Positions 9,324-18,930 of a DNA stretch of 64,000 nucleotides are shown here, one piece after another. A program made the translations under genes and the position numbers. The notes beneath the pieces were generated by a model. The model was given only the letters and a program-made list of their open reading frames with translations, was not told the DNA's origin and did not search any database. This stretch comes from Microcaldota archaeon (GTDB lineage: Archaea; Micrarchaeota; Micrarchaeia; Micrarchaeales; CABMGC01), in NCBI GenBank assembly GCA_021845465.1, contig JAKBRL010000002.1:19633-83632 (forward strand), written 5' to 3'. Numbering within the stretch: the first letter of the stretch is position 1; the number at the start of each line of letters is the position of its first letter.

Positions 9324-10706
9324 ATGGCTTCAAGTTATAGAACTGAAAAAGATGTTCTTGGTAAGGTTAAGGTGCCTTCCGGGGCTTATTATGGCTCTGA
9401 GACAGCCAGAGCAGTAGATAATTTTAGAGTCTCTGGGATGCGCCTGCAGGAAGAATTTATCGTGACATATGTAATGCTGAAAAGATGCGCAGCTGTTGCA
9501 AATTTCAATGCAATGAAGTTGGACAAGAAGAGAAAGGATGCGATAGTGAAGGCTTGCGATTTTATACTGAAAGGAAATATGATGGATCAGTTTGTTGTTG
9601 ACGTCTTTCAGGCAGGAGGGGGAACTAGCACAAATATGAACGTCAATGAAGTGATAGCAAACAAGGCCATAGAGATTCTCGGAGGCAGGAAAGGAGAGTA
9701 TGCCATAGTCCACCCCAATGACCATGTGAACATGTCCCAATCTTCAAACGATACATTCCCTACAGCGATGAATATTGCCTCTTATCTTGCACTGGATTCC
9801 CTTATAAAGAGCATGAAAGAGCTTGAGAAAACCCTTGACTCCAAGCGCTCGGAATTCATGAAAATAATAAAACCGGGCAGGACTCATCTTCAGGATGCGG
9901 TACCTATACGCATGGGCGAGGAATTTAAAGGATATCTGGGGGAGGTCAGTAATGCAATAAAGGCGCTTGAGCTCTCTCGCATGCTCCTCCTCAGCTTGCC
10001 CATAGGAGGAACAGCAGTGGGCACCGGACTGAATGCAGGAAAGAAATATAAGGAGAATATGATAGCCGAGATACGGAGAACGTTCAAGGCAGATTTCAGG
10101 CTCTCCTCGAATATATTTACAGGAATGCAGAGCAGGATAGATGAACTAAGCCTTAGCGATTCGCTGGTTGAGGCTGCTGTTGCCATTGGCAAGATATCAA
10201 ACGACATAAGGTTTCTTTCATCAGGCCCTAATTCAGGCATAGCTGAGATCCTGCTTCCTGCCGTGCAGCCTGGCTCCTCCATAATGCCGGGCAAGATAAA
10301 CCCAAGCATACCTGAGATGATGAATATGGTATGCTTCCAGGTAATAGGAAACGGAACTGTAGTGAGAGAGGCTGTTAGCGCAGGACAGCTCGAGATAAAT
10401 GTCTTTGAGCCGGTCATGATATTTAACATATTATTTTCTATAAAGATACTAGCCAATGGAACTAGGATATTTGCAAGGAAGGCTATAGCAGGCATGAAAG
10501 CAGACAGAGAGAAGATATCGACATATCTGAAGATGGATCCCTCAATAGCAACTGCGCTCTCTCCGTATATAGGCTATAGCAAAGCCGCTATGATAGCGAG
10601 GAAGGCATTCAAAGAGAAAAGAAGAGTCATCGATGTCTGCCTTGAACTTGGAGTGCTTGACAGGAAGACTCTTGAAAGGATACTAGACCCGTCAAGACAG
10701 GTATAA
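9324..10706 (+). CDS. fumC: Fumarate hydratase, class II
   Basis: Hydrates fumarate to malate in the TCA cycle, a fitting last gene for this complex II operon. I take ATG 9324, preceded by GGTGG at about 8 nt, rather than the upstream TTG at 9306 that overlaps sdhB; this gives 460 residues, the normal family length. The superfamily signature GSSIMPGKINP lies at ~317-327. Other lyase-family blocks are 'VHPNDHVNMSQSSNDTFPTA' and 'GRTHLQDAVP'. All positions look intact. Aspartase is the main alternative within the superfamily; the operon favours fumarase. Confidence 0.93.
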   Translation: MASSYRTEKDVLGKVKVPSGAYYGSETARAVDNFRVSGMRLQEEFIVTYVMLKRCAAVANFNAMKLDKKRKDAIVKACDFILKGNMMDQFVVDVFQAGGGTSTNMNVNEVIANKAIEILGGRKGEYAIVHPNDHVNMSQSSNDTFPTAMNIASYLALDSLIKSMKELEKTLDSKRSEFMKIIKPGRTHLQDAVPIRMGEEFKGYLGEVSNAIKALELSRMLLLSLPIGGTAVGTGLNAGKKYKENMIAEIRRTFKADFRLSSNIFTGMQSRIDELSLSDSLVEAAVAIGKISNDIRFLSSGPNSGIAEILLPAVQPGSSIMPGKINPSIPEMMNMVCFQVIGNGTVVREAVSAGQLEINVFEPVMIFNILFSIKILANGTRIFARKAIAGMKADREKISTYLKMDPSIATALSPYIGYSKAAMIARKAFKEKRRVIDVCLELGVLDRKTLERILDPSRQV

Positions 10707-10842
10707 TTTAGGATAGGACTTATGTGGTGCGTTGCCTTCAATGGATTTGTATTATTTCCCTTCATTTCCGAAACGACTAGATATATTTATAAAAATTAAG
10801 ATGTATGATAATATATGATAAATATAAGGAATAAGTGAAACT

Positions 10843-11586
10843 ATGGATCTTTTAGTATTATGCGGAGGCTATGCCACACGCCTTGAACCTATAACCCTCT
10901 TCATACCGAAACCGTTACTGCCGATAGGAGGAAGACCTATAATTGACAATATAATTGACGGTGTAAAAGACTGCCAGCACATAAACAGGATAATAATATC
11001 TACCAACAAGAAGTTTGAATCCCAGTTCAGGTACTGGATGGAAAATAAGAAAGCGTCTGGCTTCCAGAAGGAATTCGAGTTGATTGTGGAGCCAACAACC
11101 GAGCATAAAGGCAAACTAGGAGCCATAAAGGGCATTGAGTATGCAATTGAGAAAGCCGGGATAAAAGATGACATGATGATAGTTGCAGGAGATAATTTCT
11201 ATAGCTGGAGTCTCTCAGGAGCGATTAAGGAGTTTCTTGATTCTGAGAGGAAGGTCACAATATGCGTACACGATGTAAAAGTTCCAGAAGAAGCAAGGAA
11301 GTTTGGGATAGTTCAGCTTGATGGCCGTAGGGTAGTCAAGTTTGATGAAAAGCCCGAGAAACCTTCCTCGACAATGGCAAGTACCGGAGTCTATCTCTAT
11401 CCTAAAGAAATAGTTTCAAGATTTAAGGAATATCTTTCGGATGGAAATAATCCTGATGCGCCCGGATACTTTTTGAGTTGGCTTATAAACAAGACAGAGA
11501 TAGAAGCAGTAATAAACGAGGGAGAATGGTTTGATATAGGAACATTGGATACATACCAAAAAGTTTATACCCAATTCAATAAATAG
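10843..11586 (+). CDS. Sugar-phosphate nucleotidyltransferase
   Basis: 247 residues beginning LVLCGGYATRLEPIT and continuing 'PKPLLPIGGRPI', the nucleotide-binding start of the RmlA/GlmU-type NTP transferase fold. It transfers NMP to a sugar-1-phosphate, giving an activated sugar for surface glycan or glycoprotein synthesis. 'VAGDNFYSW' (~110) provides the metal-binding Asp, and 'STGVYLYP' and 'WFDIGTLDTY' are typical of the glucose-1-phosphate (thymidylyl/uridylyl)transferase group. The exact sugar and nucleotide cannot be told. A TATA-like GATAAATATA lies about 25 nt before the ATG. Confidence 0.85.
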   Translation: MDLLVLCGGYATRLEPITLFIPKPLLPIGGRPIIDNIIDGVKDCQHINRIIISTNKKFESQFRYWMENKKASGFQKEFELIVEPTTEHKGKLGAIKGIEYAIEKAGIKDDMMIVAGDNFYSWSLSGAIKEFLDSERKVTICVHDVKVPEEARKFGIVQLDGRRVVKFDEKPEKPSSTMASTGVYLYPKEIVSRFKEYLSDGNNPDAPGYFLSWLINKTEIEAVINEGEWFDIGTLDTYQKVYTQFNK

Positions 11587-11652
11587 TTCTGGATCCATAT
11601 CTAAGAGAGGGAGACGAAGAAGCTGAAGTTCTTATTGCTTACGGCTATACAA

Positions 11653-12762
11653 TCATATGCTGGAATTTGCATATTGAATGGCATCCACAGTGGTTTGGGG
11701 AAGCGAGAGGTATCTGCAGTCTGTAACAACTATAGGCGAGGATATTACATTATAGTATTTTGCAAGTACAGCCTGCCTGTTTACATACGTGCCAGCTGAA
11801 TTCAGGCAATTGTTGATCTTACTTGTGTTCAATCCTGCATTTGAAGCATAAGCTGATAACTGCGCCTGTGAGATGTAGCTTCCCGAATATGAGTTTTCAA
11901 GGCTCTTTGTGAATGATACGAATGGCTGGCCTCCCTGTTCAGAAGAGCAGAAGAGATAATCGCCGAGCTGCATTGTCTTGTTTAAGCCATATACATTGGC
12001 TATGCCTTGTGAATACTGCGTAAATAATATCTCGAGGGATATCTTTATCTTTGAGCCGTATTCGGCTTGCAGTGAAGTCATGTTTGCAAGGCTACTTATG
12101 CCTCCGGGACTATAAGGGTCAACAAACCAGTAAACTTGAAGCGGCGAGGCTGTACCACAAGCCACCTTTCCAGAAAGTGCCACAACTCCTTTTGATACTA
12201 CGAGATTTCCTGAAGCTTGATAGACAGGTGCTGCCGGAGCTATAGTCTGTATCATAGGGATTATCTCCGATACGTTGCTGTCATTTATCATCATAGAGAA
12301 ATGGAGAAGCTCTCCTCCGGAAGGGTTTTCTATTGGAAATGAGACATACCAGTAATGATTTGAAGGGTTGTAGCTGAAGTTCATAAGATTTACTTCTGAG
12401 ATGTATGGAAGCAGAGAGAGAGATGTATTTATAGTACTGTATCCTGCCAGGAATTCTTCAGCATATGATTTTATCTGGCTCTCATTGTGCAGCGGAAGTA
12501 TGCATCTACCGTTTGCTATGCCATATTCACATGTTAGAAAGCTTGTTGTATTTGTGGAAACATTTGAAGTGGAGATATTTACCAGAGGTTGTTTGTAGAA
12601 AGATATGACAAGCAATACTGCTATCAGTATTACAACTAAGGATATCAATGCGAGATGTATGCTGTCAAGGCCTCCAGTCTTGCCCAGGGGCTTTACTATG
12701 ACGCTTGGCGCCTTAATCTGATTTTCCTTTTTTGCAGGCATATTTATACCATTATTATGCAA
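11653..12762 (-). CDS. Membrane-anchored DsbA/thioredoxin-fold protein lacking the CXXC site
   Basis: 369 residues with a short basic N terminus and one helix (~37-56), so the body is probably extracytoplasmic. From ~205 on it looks like a DsbA-type thioredoxin fold: 'YWFVDPYSPGG' sits where DsbA-like proteins have an F.DPYCPYC active site, but both Cys are replaced. 'SSPIVVTDC' near the end corresponds to the cis-Pro loop. A few isolated Cys remain. It may be a chaperone-like or structural relative rather than an oxidase. Alternative start ATG at 12741 (MPAKKE). Compare the active-looking DUF929 protein at 54519-55307. Confidence 0.6.
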   Translation of the reverse strand: MHNNGINMPAKKENQIKAPSVIVKPLGKTGGLDSIHLALISLVVILIAVLLVISFYKQPLVNISTSNVSTNTTSFLTCEYGIANGRCILPLHNESQIKSYAEEFLAGYSTINTSLSLLPYISEVNLMNFSYNPSNHYWYVSFPIENPSGGELLHFSMMINDSNVSEIIPMIQTIAPAAPVYQASGNLVVSKGVVALSGKVACGTASPLQVYWFVDPYSPGGISSLANMTSLQAEYGSKIKISLEILFTQYSQGIANVYGLNKTMQLGDYLFCSSEQGGQPFVSFTKSLENSYSGSYISQAQLSAYASNAGLNTSKINNCLNSAGTYVNRQAVLAKYYNVISSPIVVTDCRYLSLPQTTVDAIQYANSSI

Positions 12763-12790
12763 TTGTTTATAATTCCAGAGGATGATATAA

Positions 12791-12897
12791 CGGGCCCGGC
12801 GGGAATTTCATGGCACTGCAGTCTTCCGCATTGCCTTTTGAACCCGCGGCCTTTTCCTTAGGACGGAACCGATCTATCCAAGCTGAGCTACGGGCCC
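12791..12897 (-). tRNA. tRNA-Arg(CCU) with a 32-nt intron in the T loop
   Basis: The acceptor stem GGGCCCG/CGGGCCC is perfect, with discriminator G. The anticodon loop GUCCUAA gives CCU. The D stem has one mismatch. The T stem GCGGG/CCCGC is intact, but 39 nt lie between its strands instead of 7. They fold as a bulge-helix-bulge: UUCA/UGAA 4-bp helix, 3-nt bulges AAA and AUU, and an inner hairpin GGCA/UGCC. Cutting each bulge after its second base removes 32 nt (12805-12836) and restores the T loop UUCAAAU, i.e. an intron at position 59/60. The 5' end is 7 nt behind the argS stop on the same strand. Confidence 0.92.
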
Positions 12898-12904
12898 ATT
12901 ATCA

Positions 12905-14821
12905 TTACATCCTTTCTGTTGTGTCAATATTTATTAAACAAAGCATATTAAATAATGCTTGTTTTACCGCCATAACTATCCCTGTCCTTAAGGTTCTGTA
13001 TTCCTCACCGGAAAGCACGGGCATTTTTTCATAGAAATTTGAAAATATCAGTGATAGCTCCATAACATATGTAGCTATTATGCTTGGCTTGTATTCCCTG
13101 CAGGCTTTCTCTATGGTTTCCTGCATTGCGCCTATCTGCTTTATTATCATGAAATCTTCGCCCCTTGTTATCTTTTTGAAATCGGCATCTGCAAGCCGAA
13201 TGCCTTCCTTGCCTACGCCTGCCCTTTCGAGTATCCTTGAAGCCCTGGCGTACATATACATGCAGTATGGTCCGCTGTTGGAGTTTAAGTCGAGTGCCTT
13301 GTCCCATTCGAAGAGAACCTTCTTTTCTGGATCTGTTTTCAGAAACTCAAATTTTATAGCAGCTAATGCCACTTTGCGCGATACCTCTTTTATGTCTATA
13401 TCAGATCTTGGCTTCTCAGCATTTGATACTATGTCTGATGTCATTTTTTCCATCTCCTCAAGAAGCGAGTCTGCAGTATAGCTCTTGGTTGTGCCAATCC
13501 ATCCTCCTTTTCTTCCGCTTAATGTTCCGCCTTTGACGCTTACTTCTCCATACGATAAATGCAGTATGCGCTGCTCTCCTGTTATTTCTTCAAATATTCT
13601 TTTTAGGAGGTTTTGGGGATGCTGCTGTGCAGCTCCTATTATATTTATTGCAAGGTCTGCTTTTCCGAAACCCATCGCCTTCCCATTTTCTGAAGAGGTG
13701 TATGCCTTCTTTCCATTAGGCTGGATAATGAATTCGGAAAAATTGAATTGGCAGTCTATGATCCCAAGTTTCCACATATGAAATGCGAGGTCTTTTGCCA
13801 GATATGTGGCTACCCCATTGCTTCGTATCAATACCTTCCTGTTTTCTTCGTCATCAGTTTCCGCATCGGTCGCCTGGCCGGGTTCTTTGTTAGCTATGAC
13901 AACACAGCCTGCGTACTTTCCTTCAGTGCATTTTTGGGTTATCTTCTTTTCGGCGAGAAAATCAATGGCATGCTTTAGCAGCTTCTCCCTGACTATATCG
14001 CTCTCCCATACCAAGACATCGTGGTATATGCCGTATGAGAATGCGGTATCGTACTGCGCCCTTACGCTTTTTTCGGAGATCTTCCTTATCTCAACGGATT
14101 CCTTGCTGGACGTATCCTCCATTTTTTTAAGTATTGCGTTGACTTCTTTTTCTGCATGCCTCTCTGTTATCTCCTTGTTTATCTCAACATATGCCTCTCC
14201 CAGAAGCGTGTCGTATTTTTTGGTATCTTCATGCAGGAACTTCTCTCTGCCCCATAGGATCTCAGCCATCTGCAAGCCAAGGTCGTCTATGTAATCTTCC
14301 CGCTCCACAATGTATGAATTTGCCTCAAATATCCTGGATATTGAATCGCCGAGGAGAGCATTGCGGAGATGGCCTATATGCCACGGCTTGTTAGGGTTTA
14401 CACTTGGAAATTCTATTATGACCTTCCTGGCTGAGCCAATGCTTGAAATTCCGTATTTTTCTTTTTCTGAAAATATCGCTTCAAGAACATGTTTTGAGTA
14501 TTCCGCTTCGTCCAGCCATAGGTTTATGTATCCGTTTTCATTTTTTATCCTGCTTGTAAAATCTTCTTTCCCCAGATACGTTTCGAGCTTTGATGCCATC
14601 TCATGTGCGATCTCCATAGGCGATTTTTTTGCGAGCCTTGCCAGAGCAAAGCATATTGATGAGCTTAGGTCTCCCTGTTCAGGTCTTGGTGTTGATATCG
14701 AGTTGTGTATCTCTCTGGAAAAGACATTGAAATCTGGAATGACCTCGCTGAAGGACTTCCTTATTTCCGAAGCCAAAGCTTCTTCAAATACTCTTTTTAT
14801 TTTAATTGAATTCAGATTCAA
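12905..14821 (-). CDS. argS: Arginyl-tRNA synthetase
   Basis: Class I synthetase charging tRNA-Arg. 638 residues. The N-terminal ~100 residues form the ArgRS-specific domain. 'NPNKPWHIGHLRNALLGD' contains the HIGH box. The KMSKS-equivalent is the ArgRS form 'LSGRKGG'. The C-terminal helical anticodon-binding domain includes 'GPYCMYMYARASRI'. It follows an HD hydrolase gene after a 4-nt gap and is followed 7 nt later by tRNA-Arg(CCU), one of its substrates, so the three may be co-transcribed. Confidence 0.97.
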   Translation of the reverse strand: MNLNSIKIKRVFEEALASEIRKSFSEVIPDFNVFSREIHNSISTPRPEQGDLSSSICFALARLAKKSPMEIAHEMASKLETYLGKEDFTSRIKNENGYINLWLDEAEYSKHVLEAIFSEKEKYGISSIGSARKVIIEFPSVNPNKPWHIGHLRNALLGDSISRIFEANSYIVEREDYIDDLGLQMAEILWGREKFLHEDTKKYDTLLGEAYVEINKEITERHAEKEVNAILKKMEDTSSKESVEIRKISEKSVRAQYDTAFSYGIYHDVLVWESDIVREKLLKHAIDFLAEKKITQKCTEGKYAGCVVIANKEPGQATDAETDDEENRKVLIRSNGVATYLAKDLAFHMWKLGIIDCQFNFSEFIIQPNGKKAYTSSENGKAMGFGKADLAINIIGAAQQHPQNLLKRIFEEITGEQRILHLSYGEVSVKGGTLSGRKGGWIGTTKSYTADSLLEEMEKMTSDIVSNAEKPRSDIDIKEVSRKVALAAIKFEFLKTDPEKKVLFEWDKALDLNSNSGPYCMYMYARASRILERAGVGKEGIRLADADFKKITRGEDFMIIKQIGAMQETIEKACREYKPSIIATYVMELSLIFSNFYEKMPVLSGEEYRTLRTGIVMAVKQALFNMLCLINIDTTERM

Positions 14822-14825
14822 AATA

Positions 14826-16058
14826 TCACAGCATTTTCATGAGTGTGGATTCAAGTTTTTTGGCTGAACCTTCGCCGATATATATTCTTGCGTCGTAGAC
14901 TGTCTTTCCTATCAGCAGGTCCAATATCAGCGAATTTCCCTCTTTTAGAGGCAGTACTGCGCCTTTTCTGCGTATGTAGATCATGGATGTGTCTTCCATG
15001 AATTTGAGATCGTTCATTACATTGGGAAATATCATCTCCGGGTCTATGCCTGATTCTTTAGCAAGCTCTGATTTGAGTGAGCTGTCATAGGCTATCTTGT
15101 TTATAAGAGATATTTCTTTTGGGATTTTGCCGTCAGGCAGAAAGTTAGTTGAGGAATAGGCCAATTTTAAAGGAATCCTTCCTAGAAACATCATTACCAT
15201 ATGCTTACGTTTTTGGTCTGATCCTTTAGAGAGGTAGTTATACATGGCTGCGATGACTGTATCGTCAGTATAGCCGATTATCTCGTCCTCTGTTGAGAGA
15301 GAATTGGGATCGGCTATAAACCCCTCTTCTACAAGAAAGCCGAATATTATCTGAAGAAGTATATCGAAGCCTGCGGTGGTCTTGTGATATACCAGAGCTT
15401 TGTAGAGATGATATCTTCCAAGTATGAAATGCTCCACCGGAGATTCATCCTTCTCGAATACTATGCGGTCTTTTTCAAACCTCATTATGCGCAGAAGGCT
15501 CATTATGCCTACATTCCCGTAAGGAACTCCCGTATTGTATGAATCCCTAAGCATGTAATCGGATTTGTCTGCGTCTAAAGCAGATGAGAGAAGCATGCCG
15601 AACTCTTTTTTTCCTTGTCCGGATATTATGCGCGTTATCTCTTCTGCACGATAATTTTCCAGCTTTTCTGCAATAATCTTCTTTATAATCTCTGCGCCGA
15701 ATTCTTCATGGGATATTCCATCTAGCCTTTCCTTGACATATTTTTCTATTGTGTGTGAGAATGGATAATGCCCGATGTCATGAAGAAGAGCAGCAAGCCT
15801 GAGCTTTTGGGTATCCTCTTCGGATACCTCGCCTTCAACTGCATTCTTTAGAAATATATCCATCATGAACATAGTTCCGAGGCTGTGTGCAAAGCGGGTA
15901 TGCATCGCTCCAGGGTAGACAGTATACACAGTGCCTAATTGCTTTATCTGCCTGAGCCTCTGGAAGATTGGGGTGTCTATTATCCTGAGTTCAGTATCAG
16001 TCAGACCTATGTAACCGTGAACGTTGTCGTATACCTGCTTTTTTATTCTTAATGCCAT
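14826..16058 (-). CDS. HD-domain phosphohydrolase (dNTPase-like)
   Basis: 410 residues. Metal-binding HD motifs are clear: 'HTRFAHSLG' (first His), 'LLHDIGHYPFSH' (His-Asp) and a downstream Asp in 'LDADKSDYMLRD'. This pattern matches the archaeal/bacterial SAMHD1-like family, which includes dNTP triphosphohydrolases; the real substrate is unknown. Start ATG 16058, with the divergent M20 gene 47 nt away sharing a short AT-rich promoter region. The 4-nt gap to argS suggests an operon. Confidence 0.85.
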   Translation of the reverse strand: MALRIKKQVYDNVHGYIGLTDTELRIIDTPIFQRLRQIKQLGTVYTVYPGAMHTRFAHSLGTMFMMDIFLKNAVEGEVSEEDTQKLRLAALLHDIGHYPFSHTIEKYVKERLDGISHEEFGAEIIKKIIAEKLENYRAEEITRIISGQGKKEFGMLLSSALDADKSDYMLRDSYNTGVPYGNVGIMSLLRIMRFEKDRIVFEKDESPVEHFILGRYHLYKALVYHKTTAGFDILLQIIFGFLVEEGFIADPNSLSTEDEIIGYTDDTVIAAMYNYLSKGSDQKRKHMVMMFLGRIPLKLAYSSTNFLPDGKIPKEISLINKIAYDSSLKSELAKESGIDPEMIFPNVMNDLKFMEDTSMIYIRRKGAVLPLKEGNSLILDLLIGKTVYDARIYIGEGSAKKLESTLMKML

Positions 16059-16105
16059 AATTAAAGATAGGTATTGATGTTTATATAATTATAAGGGTTG
16101 TCTGA

Positions 16106-17335
16106 ATGTTGGATGAGAATTTTAGGATTTTGGATGAAAGGATAACAGGTTATAGAGAAGATATGATAGCCTTGATATCTAAGATGATCGAGATAAAAGC
16201 AATATCCCCAATATCTGGAGGCATGGGGGAATCGGAACGTGCTTCAATGCTGGAAGACACGCTTAAACAATGGGGTTTTAGACCGGAGAGATACGACTAT
16301 TCTGATGAGACAGGAAGCAGAAGGTCTAACCTTGTAGTGAAAATTGGCTCTGAGGAGAGAACTCTCTGGATAGTTGCACATATCGATACGGTGAGCGAGG
16401 GCAATCTTTCTTTGTGGAAGAGCGACCCTTTCAAGGCAAAAATTGAGGGAGATAGAATTTATGGAAGGGGAACACAGGATAATGGACAGGGAGTTATATC
16501 AGGAATGTTTGCATTGAAGGCTTTGAAGGATACTGGAACAAAACTTAGATTCAATATGGGGCTTGCTCTTGTTGCTGATGAAGAGCTTGGAAGCAGGTAT
16601 GGAATACAGAAACTTATAGAAGAAGGCATTTTCAGAAAAGATGATCTGGTCCTTGTGCCTGACTGGGGCAGTGCTAAAGGAGACAAGATAGAGATAGCGG
16701 AAAAGGGCATGCTCTGGCTTAAGATAAGCGTGCTTGGAAAGCAGACTCATGCAAGCACTCCTGAAAAAGGAGTCAATGCCTACATGCAGTCCATAAGATT
16801 CCTTAATAGAGTAGATAAGATGCTTCATGAAAAATATAATGCGTCTAATGCTATATTCGATCCTCCGGTATCTACTTTTGAGATGACAAAGCATGAGAAA
16901 AATATAGATAGCATAAACATAATACCTAGCCTTGAGGTCTCTTATCTTGACTGCAGAATTCTTCCAGAGTATGACATAAGCCTGGTCATAAGAGACATAA
17001 GGGAGGTAGCGGCAATGGGAGAATTCAGTGATGTCGAGATAAAAGTAGAAGAGTTTAACAGGGAAGATGCAACTCCGCAGACAGAGGAAGGCTCTGAAGT
17101 AGTCCAGATATTAAAATATGCATTGAAGAGACTCAGAGGCCTTGATTCTGAAGTAGTCGGGATAGGAGGAGGCACGTGTGCATCCTTCTTCAGAAAGAAA
17201 GGCATACAGACAGCAGTTTGGTCTACAGGAGAGTCTGTTGCCCATGAGCCTAACGAGTATGTAGAGCTTCCCAATATAGAAGATGATTCCAAGGTTTTTG
17301 CTTACATAGCAGCAGCTAAGGATGCTCCTTCATGA
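16106..17335 (+). CDS. M20-family metallopeptidase/deacylase
   Basis: 409 residues of the ArgE/DapE/carboxypeptidase G2 family. Zinc ligands: 'AHIDTV' (His92, catalytic Asp94), 'GRGTQDNGQG' (~126), catalytic Glu in 'DEELGSRYG' (~161), and the C-terminal His in 'ESVAHEPNE'. The dimerisation domain inserts around 200-310 ('GKQTHASTPEKGVNAY'). It may be a peptidase or an N-acyl amino acid deacylase (acetylornithine or succinyl-diaminopimelate); sequence alone does not decide. Its 3' end overlaps the convergent hydrolase gene by 20 nt. Confidence 0.87.
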   Translation: MLDENFRILDERITGYREDMIALISKMIEIKAISPISGGMGESERASMLEDTLKQWGFRPERYDYSDETGSRRSNLVVKIGSEERTLWIVAHIDTVSEGNLSLWKSDPFKAKIEGDRIYGRGTQDNGQGVISGMFALKALKDTGTKLRFNMGLALVADEELGSRYGIQKLIEEGIFRKDDLVLVPDWGSAKGDKIEIAEKGMLWLKISVLGKQTHASTPEKGVNAYMQSIRFLNRVDKMLHEKYNASNAIFDPPVSTFEMTKHEKNIDSINIIPSLEVSYLDCRILPEYDISLVIRDIREVAAMGEFSDVEIKVEEFNREDATPQTEEGSEVVQILKYALKRLRGLDSEVVGIGGGTCASFFRKKGIQTAVWSTGESVAHEPNEYVELPNIEDDSKVFAYIAAAKDAPS

Positions 17336-18056
17336 ATTCCAATATTATTTCAGACACATCGTCAGGATTGCTATAGTGTGGAGTATGCCTTGCGTTCTTT
17401 ATTATCTCAAGCCTGCTGTTAGGAAGTAGTTCTGAAAAAAGCAAAGCATATCTTATGCTTATTATCTTGTCCTCTCCGCCCCAGATTATCAGTGAAGGAA
17501 TTTTTATCTCGCCTAATGTCTTCTCGTCTAGCTCGCCTTCGCGGAACTGGTCATTAAGTATGTTCTCCATTACATGTTTTTTTGCATCAAGCTCAAGAAC
17601 CCTTTCCAGCATTTTCTTCTTGTAATCTTCACGGTTCTTGTCGCCTTTTATCTCTTCGTAAAAAACTTTCAGGCCTCCGGAGTCTTCAAGAATAAGCCCT
17701 TTCACGGGGTTCTTCCTTGCAAATTCGGCGCAGACCCAGCCGCCGTAGGAATGCCCCATAAGGTATGGAAACTTTATCTTTTCAGCATTGAATACCTCTT
17801 TCAGTATTTCAGTCTGAATGCCTACTTTGTAATCGATTTCGGGAGAATCTGAGCTTCCGTGGCCCAGAAGATCAATCATGCAGATATCGAGGCTTTCCGG
17901 AAATTTTCCCACAAGGCGTTTCCACGTCAGTGTGCTGGAAGCCATCCCGTGAATCAGCACAAGGCTCTTTCCAGTGTTTGATTTATGCCTTCTGTAATGG
18001 ATTCTGCCGTGCTTTGTCTCAATGAAAGAGTCTTTGAAGGAGTTTTCGTAATCCAT
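17316..18056 (-). CDS. Alpha/beta hydrolase
   Basis: 246 residues with the complete fold signature: oxyanion region 'LIHGMASSTLTW', nucleophile elbow 'GHSYGG' (Ser), acid in 'GGEDKIIS' and the His in 'ARHTPHY'. No signal peptide, so cytoplasmic. Members act on esters, lactones or C-C bonds and the substrate cannot be predicted. Located 19 nt downstream of the proline dehydrogenase gene on the same strand, so possibly in one transcript. Confidence 0.85.
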   Translation of the reverse strand: MDYENSFKDSFIETKHGRIHYRRHKSNTGKSLVLIHGMASSTLTWKRLVGKFPESLDICMIDLLGHGSSDSPEIDYKVGIQTEILKEVFNAEKIKFPYLMGHSYGGWVCAEFARKNPVKGLILEDSGGLKVFYEEIKGDKNREDYKKKMLERVLELDAKKHVMENILNDQFREGELDEKTLGEIKIPSLIIWGGEDKIISIRYALLFSELLPNSRLEIIKNARHTPHYSNPDDVSEIILEFMKEHP

Positions 18057-18075
18057 ATACAGACCAGAATCATAA

Positions 18076-18930
18076 CTACTGTTTTGAAAATAAAGACCTT
18101 GCTATCAATATTGAATTCCTAAGTTCTTTCAGTCTTCTGTAGCCATAGGCTACCCATTCTTTCCCGAATGGAAGATAGAGATAGACATCGTGGTTTTTTG
18201 CAAGCTCGTATGCATACCCATTCATTATTCCGTTGAGCATTCCGAATGAGATTTCGGCTTCTGATTTTTTAGACATTTTTATTGCTTTTTCTATAAGGCC
18301 TTTGTCATGGGTGGCAACCATGAACCTTTCTGAATTTTTGAAAAGCAGGCTCATTATTGAGGCAAAATTGGCAGTTGCTTCAGCCCTCGTAGGAAAAGCA
18401 GAGCTTGAATCTTCTTTGTAGGCGCCTTTTACAAGCCGTATGATAGAGCCTTCTTCAAGCAGAGATTTTACATCGTGCAGGCTTCTCCTGAGATATGACT
18501 GTATGCATATGCCAGTATTTCCGTTCCTTGCCCCGCTCAGGTAGAGAGCTATGCTCCTTTCAGTGTATATGCTCTCTTCCATATCCATCCAGACAAACAC
18601 ATTCTTTTTCCTTGCATGACTGACTATCTTGGAGTAATTGACACTGGCAGTCTTCCAATCAATGGACAGTCCTATTTGAGTCGGTTTTACTGCTATGGAT
18701 GCTTTCAACTTTTTTTTATTTATAGCAGAAATGAGTTCCATGTATTTTTCTAGGGCTTCGTTGGACTTCTTTTTGTCAGTTATGCTTTCTCCCAGATAAT
18801 TGATTATAGAGCCTGTATTCCTGAGATTCATTCTTTCGGTTATTTCCAATGCGTCCTCTATCTTCTCTCCTGCTATCCATCTTCCTGCAAGGGCCTTTTC
18901 TAAGATTCCGCTTATACCCGTTATAGACAC
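18076..18930 (-). CDS. Proline dehydrogenase
   Basis: 284 residues, a monofunctional FAD-dependent ProDH forming pyrroline-5-carboxylate from proline. Diagnostic pieces in order: 'RLVKGAYKE' (~165), 'ATHD' (~205) and 'YLPFGKEWVAYGYRRLKEL' near the C terminus with the paired Arg that bind the proline carboxylate. A sodium/solute symporter gene (20869-22386) lies two genes away and could import the substrate, although it is not in the same operon. No P5C dehydrogenase is visible in the window. Confidence 0.88.
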   Translation of the reverse strand: MSITGISGILEKALAGRWIAGEKIEDALEITERMNLRNTGSIINYLGESITDKKKSNEALEKYMELISAINKKKLKASIAVKPTQIGLSIDWKTASVNYSKIVSHARKKNVFVWMDMEESIYTERSIALYLSGARNGNTGICIQSYLRRSLHDVKSLLEEGSIIRLVKGAYKEDSSSAFPTRAEATANFASIMSLLFKNSERFMVATHDKGLIEKAIKMSKKSEAEISFGMLNGIMNGYAYELAKNHDVYLYLPFGKEWVAYGYRRLKELRNSILIARSLFSKQ

